A stretch of DNA of 7,167 bases, taken from contig CAMPKJ010000248.1 of the NCBI GenBank assembly GCA_946887105.1, positions 1-7,167 of the forward strand. The letters are read 5' to 3'. The notes under the pieces are model-generated. The model had not been told where the DNA came from. It saw only the letters and a list, made by a program, of their open reading frames with translations, and searched no databases. Shown here in pieces: positions 1 through 7,167 of the stretch (position 1 is the stretch's first letter; the number at the start of each line of letters is the position of its first letter). The translations under genes and the position numbers were made by a program. Origin of the DNA: an uncultured Acidobacteriota bacterium (lineage in GTDB: Bacteria; Acidobacteriota; Thermoanaerobaculia; Gp7-AA8).

Positions 1-22
1 GGCGAGGGCGGCGGCGGCGCGG

Positions 23-946
23 CTACGTAGACTCGGGCTGCGTCGGCACCACTAACGCCGGCGGCGGAGGCGCCACCACGCGCGCTCCGCGATTCAGCCG
101 CAGATGGCGCGCCGAGCACTCGGCGAAACCCTCGCAGCGGATGCAGTACCCGTCCGGGCTCTCCGGTTTGTAGTCCGCCGGCGGGCAGACGTTCACGTTC
201 GGAACGATCTCGCGATCGCAGTCGGCGATCAGCCGGTCGATGTCCGCATCGGACGCGGACTGCAGCGCGTGCTTGATCCCGGCATGTCGCGCGGCGTTGT
301 GCATCGTGATCGAGTCGAGCTTCACCCGCGGCGCCTCGTCCGGCGCGGCCGCGGTCAAAACCACGAACGTCACGCGCACGCGCTGCACGACGTAGTAGTA
401 CGTGTACGCCAGCACCGCTCCGCCGAGCGCCGCCAGATTGGCCCTGCCGCCCTCGATCACGCCGTAGAGCAGCACCGCCAGTGAGAACAGCGCCAGCATC
501 CGCACGCGGATCGGCACCATCCCGAAGAGATAAAACGTCTGCTGCGGAAACGCCGCCGCGTAGACGAACAGCAGCGTGAAGTAGACGAAGTACGTGCCGA
601 GAAGCGGGATGCCGGTGATCGCGGCCACGGCGGCGGAGCCGAGCGTGGAGAGGAGGAAGAGCGTGATGAAGTGCCGCGTCCCCCACTCTTCTTCGAGCGC
701 GGTGCCCATCATGTAGAGCAGCAACAGCGTGATGAAGAGCGACAGCGTGGCCATGAACCCGGTGCCGGCCTGCGTGAACTGATACGTCACCAGGCGCCAC
801 ACTTCGCCGTCGCGTACCGCATCCCAGTCGAAGGAGAACAGGCGGGCGAACTTCGCGCGGTCCTGAAACTCGAGCAGATAGAACGCGACGTTCAGGAACA
901 GCAGGACGAAAACGGACCGGAGATTCTCCCCACGGGTCAGGAACAT
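23..946 (-). CDS. Catalytically dead rhomboid-fold membrane protein with C-terminal cysteine cluster
   Basis: The protein has 307 aa. It is probably an inner-membrane protein, with about six hydrophobic segments (roughly residues 11-26, 64-82, 91-112, 115-133, 147-163 and 171-189) followed by a soluble tail of about 115 residues. Rhomboid/Derlin features are visible: a WR motif in the first loop (WRLVTYQF, 50-57), a membrane segment ending in a proline (P134) followed by FYLFGMVPIRVR, and a last segment with LGG (174-176). The active-site GxSG serine position reads GTYF (117-120), and the histidine expected before LGG is alanine (173). It is therefore unlikely to be a protease and more likely binds or handles membrane proteins; that role is inferred. 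The tail holds C243, C254, C268, C271 and C277, a possible metal site, then a proline-rich end. The start is ATG at 946. An upstream in-frame ATG at 1117 adds an arginine-rich stretch that is only antisense to DUF192 coding. It is the last gene of the regulator-DUF192 operon, 23 nt after its neighbour. Confidence 0.8.
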   Translation of the reverse strand: MFLTRGENLRSVFVLLFLNVAFYLLEFQDRAKFARLFSFDWDAVRDGEVWRLVTYQFTQAGTGFMATLSLFITLLLLYMMGTALEEEWGTRHFITLFLLSTLGSAAVAAITGIPLLGTYFVYFTLLFVYAAAFPQQTFYLFGMVPIRVRMLALFSLAVLLYGVIEGGRANLAALGGAVLAYTYYYVVQRVRVTFVVLTAAAPDEAPRVKLDSITMHNAARHAGIKHALQSASDADIDRLIADCDREIVPNVNVCPPADYKPESPDGYCIRCEGFAECSARHLRLNRGARVVAPPPPALVVPTQPEST

Positions 947-948
947 GG

Positions 949-954
949 CTCCTC
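949..954 (-). promoter_or_regulatory. Ribosome binding site of the rhomboid-fold gene
   Basis: GAGGAG on the minus strand lies 2 nt before the ATG at 946. The spacing is short, but this is the only purine-rich match upstream and it supports the start at 946 over the longer reading from 1117. Confidence 0.5.
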
Positions 955-964
955 GGTGCGAGCG

Positions 965-990
965 CGTGATCAACGTGCGATCACGTGATC
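965..990. repeat. Inverted and direct repeat CGTGATC / GATCACG at the DUF192-rhomboid junction
   Basis: CGTGATC (965-971), a 7-nt spacer, GATCACG (979-985), and a second CGTGATC (984-990) that makes the perfect 12-bp palindrome GATCACGTGATC (979-990). In the minus-strand transcript it spans the end of the DUF192 gene, including its stop codon, and lies just upstream of the rhomboid ribosome binding site. It could fold as a 7-bp hairpin with a 7-nt loop that tunes translation of the downstream gene, or be a protein-binding palindrome. Function is inferred; only the symmetry is seen. Confidence 0.5.
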
Positions 991-1454
991 GGTGCCCTCG
1001 AATCGTAACTGATCTCCCACGGTCAGGCCGTGACGTTTCGCCCCGCCCGCGGCGAGCTCGAGCACGTACTGCGCCCGCGCGTTCGGCGAATAGCTCGGAC
1101 AATCGACGGTCTGGCACGGCGGGACGTCGTGCTTGATGTGCGCGATGCGGCGGTTCGCATCGATCCAGATGATGTCCAGCGGAATGCGCGTGTTCTTCAT
1201 CCAGAATGGGTACTCGCCCTCCGCCGGAAAGAAAAACAGCATGCCCGCGGCCGGATCGAGGTGATCGCGAAACATCAGCCCCTGCGCGCGCAGCTCATCG
1301 TCCGCAACGGTCTCGACCGTCACGACGAAGCCGTTCGGCAGGATCACCCGCGGGCCGGCGGCCGCCGGCGCGGGAGCGGGCTGCGTTTCATGAACGGGAG
1401 CGGAAGGCATCGTTTTCGTACATCCGGCCAGCAAGAACAGCATCGCGAGCACTT

Positions 1455-1458
<4 letters not shown>
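970..1458 (-). CDS. DUF192 family lipoprotein
   Basis: The protein has 162 aa. A short hydrophobic N-terminus ends in a lipobox (LLAGC, cysteine 13), followed by an Ala/Pro-rich linker to about residue 36, so it is predicted to be a lipid-anchored envelope protein. Residues 38-155 carry the DUF192 signature: the GLM..R segment (60-64), GMLF (72-75), FWMKNT (85-90), PLDIIWID (93-100) and VLEL (132-135). C115 and C120 flank the PPC-QTVDC-PSY loop typical of the family. The domain's biochemical function is not established, and I do not assign one. The ATG overlaps the regulator's TGA by 4 bp (ATGA, 1455-1458), and GGAGGTG sits 8 nt upstream inside the regulator gene, so coupled translation is likely. 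The rhomboid-fold gene follows after 23 nt. Family assignment is firm; the role is unknown. Confidence 0.93.
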
Positions 1459-2844
<1,386 letters not shown>

Positions 2845-2858
<14 letters not shown>

Positions 2859-3873
2859 GGCAGCGATTCTAGTCGCCCTGCTGGCGGCGTGTGCGTCACA
2901 CGTTCCGCCCGCAAAGCATCGCGGGATGAGCTTCGCGGCCGCGAGTCCGCGCCGCGGGACGTACGGCTCGGAAGCCTCCGCCGCATCGCTGCACAAGCTG
3001 AAGCAGCTCGGCGTCGACTGGATCTCGCTGATGCCGTTCGGCTTTCATCGCGGCGAGCCCGCGCTGCGCTTCGGCGGCGAGCAGGTCTGGGAAACCGACG
3101 CCTCGCTCCGGGCCGCCACCCGACAAGCCCACGCCCTCGGCATCAAGGTCATGCTCAAGCCCCACATCTGGGGCCGCTCCGAGCAGCGCACGGAGAGCTG
3201 GACCGATGCCCACTGGCGCGCGTGGTTCAACGACTACCTCCGCTTCGCCGAGCACTACGCGACGCTGGCGCGCGATGCGAAGATCGACGCGTTCTGCATC
3301 GGCAACGAGCAGAAGGTCGCGTCGGGACACGAGGCGGAGTGGCGGCGGATCATCGAGCGCGTGCGCACGATCTACGACGGCCCGCTGACGTACGGCGCGA
3401 ACTTCGACGAGGTCTTCGACGTGCCGTTCTGGGACGCGCTCGACTGGATCGGCGTCAGCGGCTACTTCCCGCTCGTGCCGGATGCGTCGCCCGATCGCGC
3501 GACGCTGGTACGCGCATGGCAGCCGGTGCTGGCGCGGCTCGAAGCGTTGTCGCGGCGCGAACGGAAGCCGGTGCTCTTCACCGAGATCGGCTATCGCAGC
3601 GTGCAGGGAGCAGCGTGGCGGCAGTGGGAGATTCCGCGTGACGCGCTGGCGGATCTCGACGCGCAGCGCAATGCGTACGAGGCGTTCTTCGAGGCGGTGT
3701 GGCCGCAGCCGTGGGTGATGGGCGCGTATCCGTGGAAGTGGTTTTCGTATCCGGATCACGGACGGCCGGCGGGGAACGACTACGACCTCGAAGGAAAGCC
3801 GGCCGAGGACGCGATCCGGCGCGCTTACAACTCGCAGGCGACCAGCGCGAGCAGCTCATCGAGCCGCCGCTGA
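2845..3873 (+). CDS. GH113-like TIM-barrel glycoside hydrolase lipoprotein
   Basis: The protein has 342 aa. It starts with a lipoprotein signal (MRRF, a hydrophobic core, lipobox LLAAC with cysteine 16), so it is probably anchored in the envelope facing the periplasm or outside. The rest reads as a TIM-barrel glycosidase resembling GH113 (known members are endo-beta-1,4-mannanases): KVMLKPHIWG (101-110), FCIGNEQ (150-156) with E155 as likely acid/base, WIGVSGYFPL (201-210), VLFTEIGY (243-250) with E247 as likely nucleophile, and YPWKWF (295-300). The substrate cannot be told. The start at 2845 places the signal peptide correctly; an in-frame ATG at 2806 would add 13 residues. Purine-rich GAGAGAGG (2823-2830) is 14 nt upstream, a poor spacing. 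It is the only plus-strand gene. Its last 16 residues, a serine-rich tail, come from the 49-bp overlap with the convergent helicase gene and lie beyond the conserved GKPAEDAIRRAY end. Confidence 0.85.
2866..2871 (-). promoter_or_regulatory. Candidate -10 box for a leaderless response-regulator transcript
   Basis: TAGAAT on the minus strand matches the sigma-70 -10 hexamer at 5 of 6 positions in an otherwise GC-rich stretch. Its last T lies 7-8 nt before the GTG at 2858, which places a transcript start at about 2858-2859. No Shine-Dalgarno sequence precedes the GTG, which fits a leaderless message. A good -35 element is not visible, so the call is tentative. The box lies inside the signal-peptide codons of the opposite lipoprotein gene. 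Confidence 0.35.
3825..3873. other. Tail-to-tail overlap of lipoprotein and helicase genes
   Basis: The plus-strand lipoprotein stop (TGA, 3871-3873) lies 49 bp beyond the minus-strand helicase stop (TAA, 3825-3827). The last 16 codons of each gene are antisense to each other. No clear U-tract terminator is visible on either strand here, so the two 3' ends probably form overlapping transcripts. Confidence 0.7.
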
Positions 3874-5399
3874 TCGAGATATTCGCGGCTCATCTCCTCC
3901 ATCAACTGCTCGATCCCGGCTTTGTGGCGGCGCGCGAGGCTCTCCGGCAACGGGAGACTTGTCGCGGCACGCAGGCGCATGAACGCGCTGTCGCTGGTGA
4001 GGCGCGACGGGAGTGTCGGCGTGACGCGCTCGAAGGCGGCGTTGCGCGGCGCCAGCACCCGCCGCCGCACGCGATTCTTGCGGGTGATGATGTCCAGGAT
4101 GCTGCGCGATTCAGGGATGAAGTAGACGGCGCGCACGGACGGCCGCGTCTGGCCGATGCGAAACGCGCGGCCGTTGCGCTGGTCGAGCTTCACCGGATTC
4201 CACGGCAGGTCGTAGTGCACGATCATCCCCGCGCGTTGCAGGTTCAGCCCTTCCGCGGCCATGTCGGTGGAGACGATCACGTCGATGCGTCCGGCCCGAA
4301 ACGCGTGCAGGACGGCATCCCGCGAACCTTCGCGCGACGTGACCAGGCCGCACTTCAGCACGCTCTGCAGATCGCGCGCGGTGGCGACGGCTCCGGTGAA
4401 GATCAGCAGCGGCTCACACGTGCTCGCGACGAGCTCGACGAGCAACGTGCGCTTCGCGCCGGGCGACGCACGCGCGGCGGCGGCGAGGGCGTCGATGCGC
4501 GACATCTCTTCGCGAATGGCCGCCGGATCGACGTCGCCGGGCGGCGCGAACAGCTCCCAGAACAACACGTCCTGAAACGCATCGCGATCTTCCTCGTGCG
4601 CAAACGCGCGGCGATAGTCGCGCTTCGGCAGCGAACGTCCGGCCGCGATCGCATCGAGTGCGCGCTCATAAAACCGCCGCTGCCGGCGCAGCGACTCGAG
4701 CAGCGCCGCTTCGCTCGACTCCAGGCGCCGCCGCAGGAAGCGCCGCAGAAGGGCAACGTTCCCCACCAGCGGAAACTGCAGTCCGTCGATCGCCGGCAGG
4801 TCGAGCACGGGATGACGGATCACGCTGCGCTGCAGCTCGCCGAAACGCAGCCCGGGAACGAGCACGCTGCGGTCGCGGCGAATCATCAACGCGCTGACGA
4901 TCACGTCGATCGCAGCGAGATCGCGCATGGCGAAGGCGACGTCGATGGACGGGATGCCGAGGTCCGCGAGCAGGTCGTCGCGCGCGATGAGCCGCAGCAG
5001 AGCCTCGAGGTCGGCGATCGAGTTGCACACCGGCGTCGCCGTCACGAGCAACACGCGTGCACCGGCGGTGCGCCGAGCAAGCGCGGCGTAGCGCTGCGTG
5101 CGCGGATTGCGGAACGCGTGCGCCTCGTCGACGACGACCAGCCGCCGCGATGGCACCGGCACGAACAGATCGCTCACGATTCCGTCGTGCGTGAAGATCC
5201 GCGCGTCGCGATCGAGCTCGCGCCATTGCGCGACGAGCGCGGCCGGCACGATCAGCTCTCCCCCTCCGAGCCTTCGCATCACCTCGGCGGCAACGAATGA
5301 CTTTCCCAGTCCCACTTCGTCCGCGAGCAACACGCCGCCCCGCGTCCGCAGCAGTGCGACGGCGCGGTCCGCGGCTTCGCGCTGATGCTCAGCGAGCAC
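3825..5399 (-). CDS. Compact SNF2-type superfamily 2 ATPase/helicase, defence-associated
   Basis: The protein has 524 aa from GTG at 5399. It is likely an ATP-driven DNA translocase. Motifs in order: EHQREAA (4-10), Walker A ADEVGLGKS (26-34), VPAALVAQWREL (51-62), DEAH (91-94), VTATP (119-123), LLIFTGAVATA (331-341), STDMAAEGLNL (377-387) and QRNGRAFRIGQ (407-417) with motif VI arginines kept. A charged helical region (about 215-315) separates the two RecA lobes. A basic, mainly helical tail follows (about 435-524). It begins only about 25 residues before Walker A, so it lacks the N-terminal domain of many SNF2 defence helicases, and no nuclease motif is visible. TTG at 5402 is an alternative start with better ribosome-site spacing. 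Its start overlaps the methyltransferase stop by 11 bp, so the two are probably co-translated and work together. A DISARM DrmD-like role is possible but unproven. The frame stays open to 5648, but that part is a shadow of the methyltransferase. Confidence 0.88.
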   Translation of the reverse strand: MLAEHQREAADRAVALLRTRGGVLLADEVGLGKSFVAAEVMRRLGGGELIVPAALVAQWRELDRDARIFTHDGIVSDLFVPVPSRRLVVVDEAHAFRNPRTQRYAALARRTAGARVLLVTATPVCNSIADLEALLRLIARDDLLADLGIPSIDVAFAMRDLAAIDVIVSALMIRRDRSVLVPGLRFGELQRSVIRHPVLDLPAIDGLQFPLVGNVALLRRFLRRRLESSEAALLESLRRQRRFYERALDAIAAGRSLPKRDYRRAFAHEEDRDAFQDVLFWELFAPPGDVDPAAIREEMSRIDALAAAARASPGAKRTLLVELVASTCEPLLIFTGAVATARDLQSVLKCGLVTSREGSRDAVLHAFRAGRIDVIVSTDMAAEGLNLQRAGMIVHYDLPWNPVKLDQRNGRAFRIGQTRPSVRAVYFIPESRSILDIITRKNRVRRRVLAPRNAAFERVTPTLPSRLTSDSAFMRLRAATSLPLPESLARRHKAGIEQLMEEMSREYLDQRRLDELLALVACEL

Positions 5400-7167
5400 C
5401 AATACGCCGCTCCAGAAACGCCTGCAGCGCCGCGAGCTCGGAAGCACTGACGCCGTAGAGCTTTGCCACGAGGGTATCGAGCTCGCGCATGACCTCGTGC
5501 CGCTGATGCGCGCGGCGCGAGAGGCGCACGAGGTGCTCCCATGCAGACCGCGTATCGGGCCACGGCATCGTGGCAATCGTGCGTCCGAAGTATCGGTAGT
5601 GCGCGTCCTTGGCGCGTTCCGCGACACCGGCCAGCAACGCGCCGGCAATGGTCGAGTTGAGGATCGCGGCGATGACGTACGCCTCGTCGAGCGACACCGC
5701 GTCGATGGCGTACAGCGTCTGATTCGGGATCAGCGGAAACGCGACGTCGTTCACGTGCACGATGTCCGGCAGCACGGCCGCGGCCATGCCGCGCGAGAGA
5801 TCCTTCCACGCCACCTTGATTCCGACATGCTCCGCGCGCACGAACGACAGCTGGAAGTCCGCCGGCTCGAGCCCGCGCAGCTCCGCGAGCTTCAGCAGCC
5901 AGCGCGGCGGCTTGCGCCATCCCTCGCGCGGCGGCCAGAGCATCCACTGCGATGCGGTGGTCGTCCAGCGCTGCAGATCGCGCCCGCGCACGCAGCGGCA
6001 GAGCGCGTCGAACGGGATGCGTACGTCTTCGGCGGTGACGAGATGGCCGCCGCGGATGGCCTTCTCCTCGACGAAAAAGCTGCGGTTGTCGCCGGTCTTC
6101 ACGCCCATGAACGGCTTGCGGCCGAGGCTTTGGGCGAAGGATGCGTGGCTTTCGCGCAGACGGCGTGCGAGCGTGGCGATGCCGGACGGGACGAGCGCCC
6201 ATTCGGACGATGGGCCGTCGACCGCCAGTTGCACGCGCGGGAGCTCGAACGTTTCATCGCCCGTGGTGATGCGCACCGTGTCCCGCGCGGCGGCGCACGT
6301 GATCCCCATCGGAAACGTATCCGCCTCGAACAACGCGCGCCGGCGCGGCGAGTCGCTCCAGTCGTCGATTGCGATCACGCGCTCGCGCGCCGCGCGGCGC
6401 AACGGGCCGGCGTAGCCCGCGTTGACGATATTCACCGGCATCAGCAGCGCGACCACGCCGTCGTCCGCGGCCAGTGCGAGCGCGCGCTCGAAGAACGCCA
6501 CCGACAGATCCGGCTGATGAAAGGCCGTGCCGTCGCGTGCGCCGCGGAAGAGCGCGTAGCGATCGGTGAGCATCCGCTTCGTGCGCGCGTCGATGCGGCT
6601 GTTGCGCACCCAAGGCGGATTTCCGGCTACGACGTCGAACCCGCCGCTAGCCATGACATGCGCGAAGTGCACGTCGAACGAAAAGAAATCGAGGCTTCCC
6701 TCTTCCGCCTTCTCCAGCATCTTCTTCTCTTCCGCGATGCGCTGTTGCAGCTCGCGGCAACGCTCCGGATCGACCTGAATCGCGCGGCCGAACAGATCGC
6801 GCTGCGGCGCGCACGCGAGCTGCAGGTCGCGCTCGGCCTCGTCGATGCTGCGCGCGAGCAGCTCCGACGCGAGCCGCTGATCGTTTCCGCGGATCAGGCG
6901 ATAGAGCGCCGGCCGTTCGTCGTGCGGCGCGGTGCGATAACGCTCGAGCAGATCGCCTTGCGCGCGCAACGCGTGCAGCCAGTCGGCGTAAATGCTGAGT
7001 CGCGCGTCGCCGAGGAAGTCGGCCGGGCCGAGGAGGGAGTTGCCTTGCAGGATGTTGCGGTCGAGGTTCGGCAGCGGCTCCACGTCATCGATGGACGCCT
7101 CGCTGGAGGATACGATGGCGAGCCACAGGCGCAGCTCGCAGAGGCGCACGGCCTGCGGCTTCAGGTC
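5389..7167 (-). CDS. Eco57I-type N6-adenine DNA methyltransferase, C-terminal part (5' end outside the window)
   Basis: 592 residues are visible and the frame is open through the right edge. The first codons read DLKPQAVRLCELRLWLA, the motif after the SAM-binding region of Eco57I/PglX-like enzymes, so the GTG at 7149 is internal. SAM motif I lies outside. Next come PLPNLD and GNSLL, a charged, probably coiled-coil insertion (about 6710-6790), then FDVVAGNPPWVRN with catalytic NPPW at 6610-6621 (gamma-class adenine methylation). QPDLSVAFFERAL and LLMPVNIVNAGYAG complete the catalytic fold. The C-terminal half has the target-recognition pattern FMGVKTGDNRSFFV (about 6066-6107), RCVRGRDLQRW, NQTLYAID and AAILNSTIAGALL. 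It methylates adenine in DNA at an unknown site. No nuclease motif is visible, though one could sit in the missing N-terminus. Its TGA (5389-5391) overlaps the helicase start. BREX PglX, DISARM DrmMI and type IIG enzymes share this architecture, so the exact system is open. Confidence 0.9.
   Translation of the reverse strand, partial: DLKPQAVRLCELRLWLAIVSSSEASIDDVEPLPNLDRNILQGNSLLGPADFLGDARLSIYADWLHALRAQGDLLERYRTAPHDERPALYRLIRGNDQRLASELLARSIDEAERDLQLACAPQRDLFGRAIQVDPERCRELQQRIAEEKKMLEKAEEGSLDFFSFDVHFAHVMASGGFDVVAGNPPWVRNSRIDARTKRMLTDRYALFRGARDGTAFHQPDLSVAFFERALALAADDGVVALLMPVNIVNAGYAGPLRRAARERVIAIDDWSDSPRRRALFEADTFPMGITCAAARDTVRITTGDETFELPRVQLAVDGPSSEWALVPSGIATLARRLRESHASFAQSLGRKPFMGVKTGDNRSFFVEEKAIRGGHLVTAEDVRIPFDALCRCVRGRDLQRWTTTASQWMLWPPREGWRKPPRWLLKLAELRGLEPADFQLSFVRAEHVGIKVAWKDLSRGMAAAVLPDIVHVNDVAFPLIPNQTLYAIDAVSLDEAYVIAAILNSTIAGALLAGVAERAKDAHYRYFGRTIATMPWPDTRSAWEHLVRLSRRAHQRHEVMRELDTLVAKLYGVSASELAALQAFLERRIGAR
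5410..5413 (-). promoter_or_regulatory. Ribosome binding site of the helicase gene
   Basis: GGAG on the minus strand, inside the last codons of the methyltransferase gene. It is 7 nt before TTG (5402) and 10 nt before GTG (5399), so it favours a start here and leaves those two codons as rival starts. Confidence 0.45.

Noticed and set aside
1..22. GGC-rich run after the rhomboid-fold stop
   Set aside because: Too short and cut by the window edge to call a repeat or a terminator.
947..1117. N-terminal extension of the rhomboid-fold protein
   Set aside because: Arginine-rich 57 residues overlapping the DUF192 gene in another frame. The ATG at 946 directly precedes the first membrane segment.
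1112..1126. TGGCAC as a sigma-54 -24 element
   Set aside because: The -12 position reads GACG instead of TTGC, and the site is inside the DUF192 gene.
2859..2996. N-terminal extension of the response regulator
   Set aside because: The receiver domain starts at GTG 2858. The extension matches nothing and is antisense to the lipoprotein.
3861..3891. Inverted repeat GAGCCGC / GCGGCTC as a terminator
   Set aside because: The 7-bp stem has a 17-nt loop and no T-run on either strand. It is likely chance in GC-rich coding sequence.
3699..5300. Long plus-strand reading frame opposite the helicase gene
   Set aside because: Its translation is rich in Arg, His, Gln and Ala with no domain motif. It is antisense to a gene with complete helicase motifs, as expected in GC-rich DNA.
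5279..6202. Minus-strand frame inside the methyltransferase and helicase genes
   Set aside because: It covers the end of one motif-bearing gene and the start of the other in a third frame. The translation is Arg/Ala-rich without recognisable features.

Overview
This is a GC-rich window with very little non-coding DNA. It holds six protein genes: five on the minus strand and one lipoprotein gene on the plus strand. No RNA gene, insertion sequence, CRISPR array or origin was seen, and no stretch over 300 bases lacks a gene. Base composition, GTG starts, the sigma-54 response regulator, the DUF192 lipoprotein and the rhomboid-fold protein fit a free-living high-GC Gram-negative bacterium. Acidobacteriota is my best guess, with Myxococcota or Gemmatimonadota also possible. 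This is an impression from family content; no phylogenetic marker is present.

Right part (3825-7167, minus strand): the C-terminal half of an Eco57I-type N6-adenine DNA methyltransferase enters from the right edge. Its end overlaps by 11 bp the start of a compact SNF2-type superfamily 2 ATPase/helicase. The pair looks like a translationally coupled DNA-modification and translocase module, as found in restriction or phage-defence loci (DISARM drmMI/drmD, BREX, type ISP enzymes). No nuclease is visible in the window, so the type cannot be assigned.

Middle (2845-3873, plus strand): a secreted lipoprotein with a TIM-barrel glycosidase fold resembling GH113. Its 3' end runs 49 bp into the helicase gene (tail to tail). 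Its 5' end overlaps the start of the divergent regulator gene by 14 bp (head to head).

Left part (23-2858, minus strand): a probable three-gene operon. It contains a PilR-like NtrC-family response regulator (receiver, sigma-54 AAA+ and Fis-type HTH domains), a DUF192 lipoprotein starting in a 4-bp ATGA overlap, and a rhomboid-fold membrane protein. The last lacks both catalytic residues and carries a C-terminal cysteine cluster. A palindromic repeat lies between the last two genes. A TAGAAT -10-like box just before the regulator's GTG suggests a leaderless transcript.

The regulator has no kinase partner here, and nothing in the sequence ties the left operon functionally to the modification/helicase pair. 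The best candidate for an unusual system is the overlapping methyltransferase-helicase pair. The pseudo-rhomboid with a cysteine-rich tail is second.
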